The notes: generated by a model from the letters alone, not told the origin. A stretch of DNA of 64,000 nt from Rhodoferax sp. (GCA_024236015.1 JACKLK010000004.1:248001-312000); one strand, 5' to 3'. Positions 55,218 through 64,000 are shown, numbered from the stretch's first letter. A program made the numbers and translations.

Positions 55218-56173
55218 TCCTGTCGACGCCAGCACGAATCAGCCCGATGAACCACACGCAACAGCATCCGGAGCCGCACGACGGCAGCCCGAAATCCGCA
55301 TCCGCCCGCAACGCGGCCAGGCTCCCTGCCGCCCCGTCCGGCGTCGACCGGCCCACCCATGCCGAAACCCGTCACAGCGTGACCGTCGGTGGCCGCACCA
55401 TGGCCTGGCGGCGTTTCGGCGCCGGGCCGGCGCTGGTGTTGCTGCATGGCGGCCACGGCGACTGGCGGCACTGGATCCGCAACATCGACGCACTGGCGCG
55501 TGGGCACAGCGTCTGGCTGCCGGACCTGCCCGGCTTCGGCGACTCCGATGCGCTCGACGGACACGCCCATGCGCCCGACCGCATGGAGCGTCTGGTCGAT
55601 GCACTCGTCGCCGCCATCGATGACCTGATCGCCCCTGAGGCGACGCTGGACCTGGCCGGCTTTTCGTTCGGCGGCCTGGTCGCGGCGCATCTGGCCGCGC
55701 GCGTGCCCGTGCGCCGCCTGGCGCTGCTGGGGCCGGCGGGGCATGGCGGCGCGCGGCGCCAGACCGTCCCGCTGACGGACTGGCGCGCCCTGCGCGGCGA
55801 CAGGCGCAAGGCGGCACTGCAACAGAACCTCGCCGCGTTCATGCTGCACGACGGCACGTGCGTCGACGACCGGGCCACGGCCATCTACGAGTCGCAATGC
55901 GAACGCACCCGGTTCCGGAGCAAGGCCATCTCGCAGGCCGGCGGCCTGGCGCCATGCCTGGACCGTCTGACGATGCCGGTGCTGCTCGCATGGGGCGAAC
56001 ACGACGTCACGGCGCAACCGCAGATCATCGGCCCGCAACTGGCCGACGGAGTTGCGACGCGCCAATGGCGCCTGATCCGCGATGCCGGCCACTGGGTGCA
56101 ATACGAACGGCACCATGCGGTCGACGCCCTGCTGCTCGACTGGTTCGACGTCGGCGCCGCACCGGCGCCGTAG
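55214..56173 (+). CDS. Alpha/beta hydrolase
   Basis: This 319-residue protein has the alpha/beta hydrolase fold: the oxyanion region LVLLHGGHGDWRHW, the nucleophile elbow GFSFGG (Ser), the acid in LAWGEHD and the catalytic His in DAGHWVQYE. The first 50 or so residues are polar and low-complexity, so the true start may be further in, but the ATG overlapping the LysR stop makes translational coupling likely. C-C bond hydrolases and esterases share these motifs, and the substrate is open. It shares regulation with the divergent VOC gene, by inference. Confidence 0.87.
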   Translation: MILSTPARISPMNHTQQHPEPHDGSPKSASARNAARLPAAPSGVDRPTHAETRHSVTVGGRTMAWRRFGAGPALVLLHGGHGDWRHWIRNIDALARGHSVWLPDLPGFGDSDALDGHAHAPDRMERLVDALVAAIDDLIAPEATLDLAGFSFGGLVAAHLAARVPVRRLALLGPAGHGGARRQTVPLTDWRALRGDRRKAALQQNLAAFMLHDGTCVDDRATAIYESQCERTRFRSKAISQAGGLAPCLDRLTMPVLLAWGEHDVTAQPQIIGPQLADGVATRQWRLIRDAGHWVQYERHHAVDALLLDWFDVGAAPAP

Positions 56174-56313
56174 CCGGTGCGGGGCGCATGAAGCCGAACC
56201 GGCTCGCGCCGGCCGGCCAGGCCTGAAGACCGCGCACCAGCGACACGACCCGCACGCGGCGGGTCGTGTCGCAAGCTCCTCCACCAGGCGACGGCGGTCC
56301 GCTCAGGTGTCGA

Positions 56314-57546
56314 TCAGGCCTTGGTGGCGGCCGCGCGTTTGCCCAGCTCGATCTTGGCGATCGCGTTGCGGTGCACCTCGTCCGGGCCGTCGACGATACG
56401 CACCGTGCGCTGGTGGGCATAAGCCTCGGCCAGCCAGAAATCCTGGCTGATGCCGGCCGCACCGTGCGCCTGGATCGCCCAGTCCACCACCTTGCACGAC
56501 ATGTTGGGCGCCACCACCTTGATCATCGCGATCTCGGCGCGCGCCGCCTTGTTCCCCGCCGTGTCCATCCGGTGCGCCGCATTGAGCGTGAGCAGCCGCG
56601 CCTGGTCGATCATGCAGCGCGACTCCGCAATGCGCTCGTGCCACACCGACTGCTCGGCCAGCGGCTTGCCGAACGCCACCCGCGCCTGCAACCGGTCCAC
56701 CATCATCTCCAGCGCGCGCTCGGCCGCGCCGATCGAGCGCATGCAGTGGTGGATGCGCCCCGGGCCCAGCCGGCCCTGCGCAATCTCGAAGCCGCGGCCT
56801 TCGCCCAGCAGGATGTTGGCCACCGGCACGCGCACGTTCTCCAGCACCACCTCCATGTGGCCGTGCGGCGCATCGTCGTAGCCGAACACCGTCAGCGGGC
56901 GCAGCACGGTGACACCGGCCGTATCGCGCGGCACCAACACCATCGACTGCTGCTGGTGGCGCGGGGCGTCGGGGTCGGTCTTGCCCATCACGATGAAGAT
57001 CGCGCAGTTCGGATTGCCCGCGCCCGACGAGAACCACTTGCGCCCGTTGATCACGTAATGATCGCCGTCGCGGGTGATGCTGCACTGGATGTTGGTGGCA
57101 TCGGACGACGCCACCGCCGGCTCGGTCATCAGGAACGCCGAGCGGATCTTGCCGTCGAGCAGGGGCTCGAGCCAGTGCTCCTTCTGCGCGTCCGTGCCGT
57201 ATCGCTCCAACGTTTCCATGTTGCCGGTGTCCGGCGCCGAGCAGTTGAACACCTCGCCCGACCAGCTCACGCGGCCCATGATCTCGCACAGCGGCGCATA
57301 GTCCAGGTTGGAGATGCCGCCCTGGCCCTTGTACGGGTGCGGCAGGAACATGTTCCACAAACCCGCCTTGCGCGCCAGCACCTTCAACTCCTCGATCAGG
57401 GTCAGCGGCTGCCAGGGGTCGCCGGCGCGGCGCTTGCCCGCCAGCTCGTGGTGGTGGCGGGCTTCGTTCGGGTAGATGTGCTCGTCGAAGAAGGCGGTCA
57501 GGCGCGCCATCAGCTCGTCGGTCTTGGGGGAGTATTCAGTGAACAT
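56314..57546 (-). CDS. Acyl-CoA dehydrogenase
   Basis: This 410-residue FAD enzyme of the acyl-CoA dehydrogenase family (ACAD10/11-like branch) oxidises an acyl-CoA to the 2-enoyl-CoA. Recognisable segments are FLMTEPAVASSDATNIQ (flavin/substrate region), KWFSSGAGNPNC, and the C-terminal QAHGAAGISQDF and RIVDGPDEVHRNAIA. The start at 57546 immediately follows a weak SD. No electron-transfer flavoprotein or other beta-oxidation gene is adjacent; an enoyl-CoA hydratase lies 3.5 kb away beyond mutS on the same strand. Chain-length specificity is unknown. Confidence 0.93.
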   Translation of the reverse strand: MFTEYSPKTDELMARLTAFFDEHIYPNEARHHHELAGKRRAGDPWQPLTLIEELKVLARKAGLWNMFLPHPYKGQGGISNLDYAPLCEIMGRVSWSGEVFNCSAPDTGNMETLERYGTDAQKEHWLEPLLDGKIRSAFLMTEPAVASSDATNIQCSITRDGDHYVINGRKWFSSGAGNPNCAIFIVMGKTDPDAPRHQQQSMVLVPRDTAGVTVLRPLTVFGYDDAPHGHMEVVLENVRVPVANILLGEGRGFEIAQGRLGPGRIHHCMRSIGAAERALEMMVDRLQARVAFGKPLAEQSVWHERIAESRCMIDQARLLTLNAAHRMDTAGNKAARAEIAMIKVVAPNMSCKVVDWAIQAHGAAGISQDFWLAEAYAHQRTVRIVDGPDEVHRNAIAKIELGKRAAATKA

Positions 57547-58329
57547 GTGTCTCTCGCTTGAGGATGAAAATGGTGGCCGCACTCAACGGTGGGCACGCAT
57601 CCATTAAACCCCTGTGCCATGCGGCGCGCAGTCGCCCGTGCGACGACCGCGGCGGCTGCCTTGAGCCGAGCGCTGGCACCGGCATCTTCAGTGAAGTCGC
57701 GCCGGATGCACGCACCAGCGCCTGCGCACGCGCTGCCCATCCTGGGCAAGAACGTCGTGCGTGACCAGCAGCCGATCGAGCGGCGCGGCGATGAAGCGCG
57801 TGAGCTGCGTACCCGCCCAGGCTTCGTGCTCCAACTGTGGTCGTACCCACTGACGGCTGCAAACTTTGCATCGGGCAAGCTAGCGACAGGAACCTCCCCA
57901 ATACCAACGTCTACAGTTTCGATGAAAGGGTCAGGAATCATCAGCATGTTCCCTGCGTCGTGCCTCAAGCCATCATCCTCTTCCGCTATCACCGTAGAAC
58001 CATCTGTATTGAACTCCAAGTAGCCGAGTCCCTGATGTTTGTGGGAGTAGAACATGTACCCATGTCTTCCATCCCACGCTCTAAACTTGATCACTTACAT
58101 TTTTTTCTTGTTATTGATTGATACGTTTAAGGTAGCAAGTGATCGGCCACTGTGCAAGAGGCGCATGGGGACAAAGGCTCTGTACCAATGACGTGCGATA
58201 CCTGCGCATCAAAGGGTGAGAATTAAACTCTCTTAAACCTCCTCATGACCCCTCGCTTGACCCTTTTCTATAGCCACGAACTTCAGATTTCACTTTCGCA
58301 GGTACTGCCAAATCATTGATACAACACGC
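57547..58329. other. Gene-poor, partly AT-rich island between acyl-CoA dehydrogenase and mutS
   Basis: This 783-bp stretch has no confident intact gene. Its left part (to about 57830) is GC-rich and holds a possible truncated reading frame on the minus strand, ending at 57688. Its right part (about 57830-58330) is clearly AT-richer than the rest of the window and contains the YopX-like fragment. The mutS promoter presumably lies at the right edge. It looks like the scar of an inserted or decayed element; no repeats marking its ends were found. Confidence 0.55.
57838..58094 (-). pseudogene. YopX-like protein fragment
   Basis: A frame beginning with GTG (58094) codes MIKFRAWDGRHGYMFYSH, resembling the start of phage YopX-domain proteins (KFRAWD). 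About 85 residues continue in AT-rich sequence before composition changes and the frame runs on into GC-rich sequence without family likeness. No clear ribosome-binding site precedes it. I treat it as a truncated phage-type gene, not an expressed one. The right end is approximate. Confidence 0.35.
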
Positions 58330-60933
58330 ATGACTACAGGGGAAAACGACTACTCGGCACACACTCCCATGATGCAGCAGTACCTGCGCATCAAGGCCGA
58401 GCACCCCGACACCCTGGTGCTCTACCGCATGGGCGACTTCTACGAGTTGTTCTACGGCGACGCGGAAAAGGCCGCGCGGCTGCTCGACATCACGCTCACA
58501 CGCCGCGGGCAGTCGGCCGGCGAGCCGGTGGTGATGGCCGGCGTGCCGTTCCATTCGGTCGAGTCCTATCTCTCCAAACTCATCAAGCTCGGCGAGTCGG
58601 TGGCGATCTGCGAGCAGGTGGGCGACGTGGCCACGGCCAAGGGGCCGGTCGAGCGCAAGGTGGTGCGGGTCATCACGCCCGGCACGCTGACCGATGCCGA
58701 GTTGCTGTCCGACAAGTCCGAGTCGGTGCTGATGGCGGTGCACCAGGGGCCGCGCAACCAGTGCGGCCTGGCCTGGCTCAGCGTGACGCAGGCGCAGCTG
58801 CAGTTCGCGCAATGCGCACCCGACGAAGTGGCGGAGTGGATCTCGCGCGTCAGCCCCAGCGAGCTGATCCACAGCGCCAGCCTGACACCGGCATTCGAGA
58901 AGATGCTCAGTACCAGTTGCGCCAACCATGGTGTGGCGATGACGATGCGCGCCCAGTGGCAGTTCGATCCGGCGCTGGGGCAACGCAAGCTGCTCGAGCT
59001 GTTCAGGGTGGCCAGCCTGGCGGCCTGGGACGCACAGGAGCTGCCACTGGCCCATGCTGCGGCCGCAGCGCTGCTGGCCTATGCCGAACACACGCAGGGC
59101 CGACCGCTGACACATGTGCAAGGCATCCGCGTGCAGCACAACCAGGACATGGTGCAGCTGCCGCTGACGACCCGGCGCAACCTGGAACTGACGCAGACCC
59201 TGCGCGGCGAATTGGCACCCACGCTGTTCTCGCTGCTCGACACCTGCCTGACCGGCATGGGCAGCCGTCTGCTCAGGCACTGGCTGCTCGAGCCGCGACG
59301 CGAGCGCACCGTGGCGCGCGAGCGGCTGCACGCCATCACGCTGCTGCGCGCCGGCCCCTGGCAGGAGCTGCGCGCGCAGATCAAGGGCAGCACCGACATC
59401 GAACGCATCACCGCGCGGATCGCGCTGCGCCAGGTTCGGCCGCGCGAACTGGTCGCGCTGCAGCTCACGCTGGCCAGGACGGCGCAACTCGCACCCTTGC
59501 TGCGGGGCACGGACGGCCTGCTCGCGCGCATCGCCACCGAGCTGCAGCCACCGCCGGGCTGCGCCGACCTGCTGGGCGCCGCCATCCAGGAGACGCCGGC
59601 GGCCCTGGTGCGCGACGGCGGTGTGATCGCCCCCGGATTCGATGCCGAACTCGACGAGTTGCGCGCGATCCAGGACAACTGCGACGGCTTCCTGCTCGAC
59701 CTGGAGCAGCGCGAACGCGCACGCACCGGCATTGCCAACCTGCGCGTGCAGTTCAACAAGGTGCACGGCTTCTATATCGAGGTCACGCAAGGCCAGGCCG
59801 ACAAGGTGCCCGGCGACTACCGGCGGCGCCAGACGCTGAAGAACGCCGAACGCTTCATCACACCCGAACTCAAGGCCTTCGAGGACAAGGCCCTGAGCGC
59901 ACAGGAACGCGCGCTGGCGCGCGAGAAATACCTGTACGAGCAATTGCTCGATGCCTTGCAGACCCACGTGGCGCCGCTGTGCACCGTGGCACAGGCACTG
60001 GCCTCGCTCGATGCGCTGGCCGCGCTGTGCGAACGCTCGCTGACGCTGGACTGGTGCGCACCGCAGTTCGCCAACGACCCCTGCATCGAGATCACCGCGG
60101 GCCGCCATCCGGTGGTGCAAGCCCGGCTGGACGAGACCAGCAGCGGCAGCTTCATCGCCAACAACACCAGCCTGAACGCACGCACGCGCATGTTGATCAT
60201 CACCGGCCCGAACATGGGCGGCAAGTCGACCTACATGCGCCAGATCGCCGTGATCGTGCTGCTGGCCTGCATCGGCAGCTACGTGCCGGCCGCCAGTTGC
60301 CGCCTCGGGCCGATCGACGCCATCCACACCCGCATCGGTGCCGCCGACGACCTGGCCAACGCACAGTCGACCTTCATGCTGGAGATGACCGAGGCGGCGC
60401 AGATCCTGCACAGCGCCACACCGCATTCGCTGGTGCTGATGGACGAGATCGGGCGCGGCACGTCCACGTTCGACGGCCTGGCCCTGGCCTCGGCCATCGC
60501 CAGCCATCTGCATGGCAAATCGCAGGCGTTCACCTTGTTTGCGACCCATTATTTCGAACTCACCGCGTTCCCGGCCGACCACAAGGGTGCGGCCAACGTG
60601 CATGTCAGCGCGGCCGAGTCGGGGCGCGACATCGTGTTCCTGCACGAGGTGCAGGCCGGCCCGGCGAGCCGCAGCTACGGCATCCAGGTCGCGCGGCTGG
60701 CCGGCATGCCGGCGGCGGTGCTGAACCAGGCGCACCACGCGCTCGGCGCGCTCGAGGACAACGCCAGCGCCAGCCGGGTCCAGGTCGACCTGTTCGCGGC
60801 ACCACCGGCCGAGAGCGCGCCGCAGGCCAGCGCCGTCGAGACCGAGCTCGCGCGGATCGACCCGGACGCATTGAGTCCGCGCGAGGCACTGGAGGTGCTG
60901 TACGCATTGAAGAAGAAGGCCGCGGGCGCCTGA
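58330..60933 (+). CDS. mutS: DNA mismatch repair protein MutS
   Basis: This 867-residue protein recognises mismatches and small loops and starts methyl-directed repair with MutL. The mismatch-contact motif GDFYELF (Phe37, Glu39) is present, and so are the ATPase Walker A GPNMGGKST (626-634), the Walker B LVLMDEIGRGTSTFDG and the late FATHYFELT. Length and domains are as in E. coli, including the C-terminal region. Ribosome-binding site is weak (ACAACACGC). The gene is preceded by the AT-rich island and followed by a convergent enoyl-CoA hydratase gene. Confidence 0.98.
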   Translation: MTTGENDYSAHTPMMQQYLRIKAEHPDTLVLYRMGDFYELFYGDAEKAARLLDITLTRRGQSAGEPVVMAGVPFHSVESYLSKLIKLGESVAICEQVGDVATAKGPVERKVVRVITPGTLTDAELLSDKSESVLMAVHQGPRNQCGLAWLSVTQAQLQFAQCAPDEVAEWISRVSPSELIHSASLTPAFEKMLSTSCANHGVAMTMRAQWQFDPALGQRKLLELFRVASLAAWDAQELPLAHAAAAALLAYAEHTQGRPLTHVQGIRVQHNQDMVQLPLTTRRNLELTQTLRGELAPTLFSLLDTCLTGMGSRLLRHWLLEPRRERTVARERLHAITLLRAGPWQELRAQIKGSTDIERITARIALRQVRPRELVALQLTLARTAQLAPLLRGTDGLLARIATELQPPPGCADLLGAAIQETPAALVRDGGVIAPGFDAELDELRAIQDNCDGFLLDLEQRERARTGIANLRVQFNKVHGFYIEVTQGQADKVPGDYRRRQTLKNAERFITPELKAFEDKALSAQERALAREKYLYEQLLDALQTHVAPLCTVAQALASLDALAALCERSLTLDWCAPQFANDPCIEITAGRHPVVQARLDETSSGSFIANNTSLNARTRMLIITGPNMGGKSTYMRQIAVIVLLACIGSYVPAASCRLGPIDAIHTRIGAADDLANAQSTFMLEMTEAAQILHSATPHSLVLMDEIGRGTSTFDGLALASAIASHLHGKSQAFTLFATHYFELTAFPADHKGAANVHVSAAESGRDIVFLHEVQAGPASRSYGIQVARLAGMPAAVLNQAHHALGALEDNASASRVQVDLFAAPPAESAPQASAVETELARIDPDALSPREALEVLYALKKKAAGA

Positions 60934-61012
60934 CGGCCGTGTGCCCGCCGGGCAGGCGCCGCGCCGCGGCAGCCGGGACGCACGACGGGCTGCCCCGCGC
61001 CCCGGCGCCGTG

Positions 61013-61831
61013 TCACAGCGCGCAGTCCGGGTCGAAGTCCGGCTTGCGGCGTTCGCGGTGGCTGGCCACGCCCTCGTGCACGTCCGGCCCCGCAAAACCC
61101 ATGAACTCCAGCGCCAGCGAACTGTCGAAGGTCGGGCCCATCATACGCAGCCAGTTGTTGAGCGCGTATTTGGTCCAGCGGATCGCGGTCTGCGACCCCA
61201 TGGTCAGCCGCGTCGCGACCTCGAAGGCCTTGTCGCGCAAGCGGTCGTCGTCGACGGTGAGCGCAACCAGTCCGATGCGTTCGGCTTCCTCGCCGCTGAG
61301 CGGTTCGCAAAGCATCAGGTAATACTTGGCCTTGGCCATGCCACACAGCAGCGGCCAGATGATGGCGGCATGGTCCCCGGCCGCGACACCGAGCCGGGTG
61401 TGGCCGTCGACGATCTTGGCGCTGCGCGCGGCGATCGGAATGTCCGCCAGCAGCCCGGCCACCAGACCCGCACCCACGGCCGGGCCGTGCATCGCCGACA
61501 CGATGGGCTTGTCGCAGTTGATCACGTTGTAGACCAGGTCGCGCGCCTCCTTCCAGACGCGGGTGCGCACCGCGAAGTCGCGGGCCATGTCCTCGACCAG
61601 GCCGAAGTCGCCACCGGCGGAGAATCCCTTGCCCTCGCCACGCAGCACCACCGCGTGCACGTCCGGGTCGTCGCCGATGTCGCGCCAGATGTCCGACAGT
61701 TCCTTGTGGCCGGAATGGTCCGCGGTCGCCAGCTGGCCGGGCCCGCCCATGACCACCTCCAGGATGCCGCGCCGGGCGTCGACCGCGTGGCGGGTGATGG
61801 TGAGGCTGTGGTATTTGTCGTAGCGGTTCAT
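61013..61831 (-). CDS. Enoyl-CoA hydratase/isomerase family protein
   Basis: This 272-residue crotonase-fold protein has the oxyanion-hole segments GKGFSAGGDFG and MHGPAVGAGLVAG. Of the two Glu usually needed for hydration, the second region reads IAARSAKIVDGHTRLGVAAGD, where one Glu is replaced, so its exact reaction (hydratase, isomerase or other) is open. The start at 61831 gives MNRYDKYHSLT; the open frame extends upstream without similarity. It converges on mutS. Confidence 0.85.
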   Translation of the reverse strand: MNRYDKYHSLTITRHAVDARRGILEVVMGGPGQLATADHSGHKELSDIWRDIGDDPDVHAVVLRGEGKGFSAGGDFGLVEDMARDFAVRTRVWKEARDLVYNVINCDKPIVSAMHGPAVGAGLVAGLLADIPIAARSAKIVDGHTRLGVAAGDHAAIIWPLLCGMAKAKYYLMLCEPLSGEEAERIGLVALTVDDDRLRDKAFEVATRLTMGSQTAIRWTKYALNNWLRMMGPTFDSSLALEFMGFAGPDVHEGVASHRERRKPDFDPDCAL

Positions 61832-62141
61832 CGATGGCCTTTCCGTGCTGCGTCGAGTGGAGCCAACCGCCGCCGGGCCGCCTGGCCAGAACGTAAGCCG
61901 CGGTGGTATTGCGTCAGCAAATGCAGCATATCGCAAGACGATGTGTCCGACACCCCCTGCCAGCGGCCACCAGGCGCGATCGCGGTGGGAATCGTCCGAC
62001 ATCCGGAACGCGCCACCGCCGATGGTCGATCCCCCTTGACCGCGGGAAGATGACGGTCATGGAGCTTGCGCCGGCGATGCGCACACAGCGCACCGCCGGC
62101 ACGACTCCATGACGTGTATTTCAAACAGGGAGTAACAACAC

Positions 62142-62915
62142 ATGAAAACCATCCATACCATCCGGGCCATCCTGGCCACCACGGCTGCGGCCTTCGTCGT
62201 GCTGCCGACATGGGCAGCGGGTACCGACAGCGGCAAGACCGCGACCGGCGCCTCGGCCACGGCACCGGCCAATACCCTCGCCTACAGCGACCGCGAACGC
62301 ATGACCTTGTGGACCGACGAGAAACAACGCCTGGAGTCGGCCCTCGCCACCGGGCACAACAAGGCCGACTATCTGAAGATGTTGTCTGACAGCGGCTACA
62401 CCGTGACCTCGATCAACGCCGACAAGAAAGACTATCTGGAGTACGAGGTGGTCAAGAACACCAATTCCTACGAGGTGCAGATCAAGCTGGACAAGGCCGG
62501 CAAGGGCGAGTCGGTGAAGGTCGAATCCAACATCTGGCGCGCCGACACCACCAAGAATGTGCTGCGCGGCAACCGCATGGAGCAGCCACCGCGTTACATG
62601 GCCAGCAACTCGGCCTACAGCGACAGCCCGCGCATGGCGCGCTGGAACACCGAGACGGAGAAGCTCGAGAAGGCACTGGCCGAGGGCAAGCCGCTGGCCG
62701 CCTACACCGCCGAGCTGAAGAAGATGGGCTACCAGATCACGTCGACCAACGATCGCGACAAGGACTATGTCGAGATGGAGGTCGTCAAGGGTCAATCCAC
62801 GTATGAAGTCCAGATCGACCTCGACGAGTCCGGCAAGGCCAGCAAGGTCGACGTGACCGCCAACATGTGGCAGTCCGACGAAACCGAGAAGGCGCTGGAG
62901 AAGAACCGCCGGTAA
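62142..62915 (+). CDS. Secreted protein made of two tandem homologous domains
   Basis: This 257-residue protein has a Sec signal (cleavage near TWA, residue 25) and then two copies of a roughly 94-residue unit, 48-141 and 159-252. Both copies share YSD--RM--W--E---LE-ALA, a middle GY-(I/V)TS and DYxExEVVK, and end in a QI-LD--GK block and W(R/Q)(A/S)D. The pattern suggests PepSY-like folds, though I am not sure of the family. The stretch 61832-62141 before it holds nothing else I can name. CAGGGAG lies upstream of the ATG. A periplasmic binding or inhibitory role is possible. Confidence 0.75.
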   Translation: MKTIHTIRAILATTAAAFVVLPTWAAGTDSGKTATGASATAPANTLAYSDRERMTLWTDEKQRLESALATGHNKADYLKMLSDSGYTVTSINADKKDYLEYEVVKNTNSYEVQIKLDKAGKGESVKVESNIWRADTTKNVLRGNRMEQPPRYMASNSAYSDSPRMARWNTETEKLEKALAEGKPLAAYTAELKKMGYQITSTNDRDKDYVEMEVVKGQSTYEVQIDLDESGKASKVDVTANMWQSDETEKALEKNRR

Positions 62916-63041
62916 AGGGCGGCCCGTGCCAGGCGGGCCCGCCCGCTTGGTACCATTGCGACCGGTATGCCGGTGCCGGCGGGGCGACCCGTCGGCACCG
63001 GTTTCGTTGCAACTCCAGTGTGCGCCTGCGCGCGCCCCGCC

Positions 63042-63869
63042 ATGACCTACTGCGTCGCCATCAAACTCAATGCCGGACTGGTCTTCCTGTCCGACTCCCG
63101 CACCAATGCCGGGCTCGACCAGATCAGCACCTTCCGCAAGATCATCGTCTACGAACGCTCCGACGACCGTTTCATCGTCCTGCTGACCGCCGGCAACCTG
63201 AGCATCTCGCAGTCGGTGCGCGAGATCCTGCAGATCGAACGGCTGAAGGAGGACGGCGATGCCGAACCGCTGACGATCTGGAACGCCACCAGCATGTTCG
63301 ACGTGGCCCGCGTGCTGGGCGCGGCCATCCGCCGCGTGCACCAGCGCGACGGCGAATCGCTGAAGCAGTCGGGCGTCGAGTTCAACGTCTCGATGCTCAT
63401 CGGCGGCCAGATCCGCGGCGAGTCGATGCGGCTGTTCCAGGTCTACTCGGCCGGCAATTTCATCGAGGCCACGCCGGAGACTCCGTATTTCCAGATCGGC
63501 GAATCCAAATACGGCAAGCCGGTGCTCGACCGCGTGATCACGCCGCAGACGCCGCTGAACGAAGCCGCCAAGTGCGCGCTGGTGTCGATGGACTCCACGC
63601 TCAAGTCCAACCTCTCGGTCGGACTGCCGCTGGACATGGTGGTCTACGAGGTCGACCGGTTCCAGACCGACAAGATCGTCTGCATCGACGAGAACAACCC
63701 CTACTACCAGATGATGCACAACAACTGGGGCAGCAAGCTGCGCGAGGTGTTCGACAGCATCGAAGACCCGATGTGGCAAGGCGAGCAGACCGACATTCCG
63801 CTGATGGTCGAGGCCTCCCGCAACCATCCGCTCAAGAAGATTCGCAACCCGCAGGAAAAGCTGGTCTGA
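63042..63869 (+). CDS. Proteasome-type peptidase Anbu
   Basis: This 275-residue protein is the bacterial proteasome homologue Anbu. The start MTYCVAI leaves Thr as the N-terminal nucleophile after Met removal, which decides the start at 63042 over an in-frame ATG at 62967. VFLSDSRTNAG (about 14-24) and GESKYGKPVLDR are family segments. Anbu is usually found with an alpha-E protein and an ATP-grasp/transglutaminase set for peptide ligation, which is not next to it here. The next gene starts inside its stop (TGATG). Confidence 0.93.
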   Translation: MTYCVAIKLNAGLVFLSDSRTNAGLDQISTFRKIIVYERSDDRFIVLLTAGNLSISQSVREILQIERLKEDGDAEPLTIWNATSMFDVARVLGAAIRRVHQRDGESLKQSGVEFNVSMLIGGQIRGESMRLFQVYSAGNFIEATPETPYFQIGESKYGKPVLDRVITPQTPLNEAAKCALVSMDSTLKSNLSVGLPLDMVVYEVDRFQTDKIVCIDENNPYYQMMHNNWGSKLREVFDSIEDPMWQGEQTDIPLMVEASRNHPLKKIRNPQEKLV

Positions 63870-64000
63870 TGGCCCAGATCGTCTTCTCGCACGCCAACAG
63901 CTTTCCGGCCAGCACCTACCGCGTCCTGTTCAAGCACCTGAAGTCGCGCGGCTTCAAGGTCAGCGCGGTCGAGATGTTCGGCCACGATCCGCAGTACCCG
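63869..64000 (+). CDS. Alpha/beta hydrolase, N-terminal part (cut by window edge)
   Basis: Only the first 44 residues are present. They read MAQIVFSHANSFPASTYRVL, with the oxyanion-type SHANSFP and a following KSRGFKVSAVEMFGHDP, typical of alpha/beta hydrolases. The start overlaps the Anbu stop, so the two are translationally coupled. Catalytic Ser and His lie beyond the window. A possible role with Anbu is inference from coupling. Confidence 0.75.
   Translation, partial: MAQIVFSHANSFPASTYRVLFKHLKSRGFKVSAVEMFGHDPQYP

Noticed and set aside
57688..57879. Short minus-strand frame with a conserved-looking sequence (LTRFIAAPLDRLLVTHDVLA)
   Set aside because: It is bounded by stops, has no start codon or ribosome-binding site and no family I can name; it is kept only as part of the island description.
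58243..61095. Long minus-strand open frame opposite mutS
   Set aside because: MutS on the plus strand is complete with all motifs; the antisense product has no family likeness.
1..64000. CRISPR arrays, tRNA and rRNA genes, transposases, integrases
   Set aside because: I looked for short regular repeats, tRNA-like 3' ends and typical transposase or integrase proteins and found none that I could support by eye.

Overview
The window is GC-rich DNA, densely packed with genes and with many ATGA or GTGA stop/start overlaps. Gene content points to a Burkholderiales betaproteobacterium: a nirB-nirD-nasA-ybiB-cobA order, a TAXI-type TRAP transporter, type-B-like PutA, YtkA-like and copper-oxidase clusters, and an ArgP/ArgO pair. 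A Comamonadaceae- or Sphaerotilaceae-like host is my inference from gene order; no rRNA or other marker is present to fix it. I saw no tRNA, rRNA, CRISPR array, transposase or integrase.

Layout. 1-6644: assimilatory nitrate/nitrite reduction with its sirohaem methyltransferase (nirB is cut by the left edge). 6726-15919: mostly housekeeping genes (flavoprotein YhiN, rpsU, yqeY, pmbA, yjgA, mogA, cysE, trmJ, suhB) and one unassigned FAD oxidoreductase. 16154-24657: an unusual surface-redox locus. It has a 1885-residue protein joining a signal peptide, a c-type haem motif, about nine Ig-like repeats, an autotransporter-type beta-barrel and a second barrel-like domain. A three-haem lipoprotein with a PKD-like domain follows 10 bp downstream, and a convergent FecR-domain protein lies beyond it. 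25047-31656: an IlvD/Edd dehydratase, an RraA-like aldolase, a class II aldolase and a TAXI-TRAP transporter, which together look like uptake and breakdown of a sugar acid or hydroxy acid. 31834-36546: a copper-handling cluster (Cys/His-rich small protein, TolC-like factor, multicopper oxidase, cupredoxin, CusF-like protein). It converges on 36607-39004, a three-gene translationally coupled operon of a secreted amidohydrolase, a YtkA-like protein and a dihaem MauG/CCP-family enzyme. 39217-40257: gentisate-type dioxygenase. 40426-46389: a signalling operon of a hybrid histidine kinase, an EAL phosphodiesterase with receiver, and a further receiver protein. 46494-57546: a Cys-rich unknown, putA, an atypical SDR, the argO/argP divergent pair, a VOC protein with a divergent LysR regulator and alpha/beta hydrolase, and an acyl-CoA dehydrogenase. 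57547-58329: an AT-richer island with a YopX-like fragment. 58330-64000: mutS, enoyl-CoA hydratase, a secreted tandem-repeat protein, the proteasome-like peptidase Anbu, and the start of an alpha/beta hydrolase.

The best candidate for an undescribed system is the cytochrome-Ig-double-barrel locus at 16154-24657. Its architecture would put haem at or beyond the outer membrane through an autotransporter-like barrel. The coupled amidohydrolase/YtkA/dihaem operon next to the copper cluster is the second candidate. All functional links are inferences from sequence and context.
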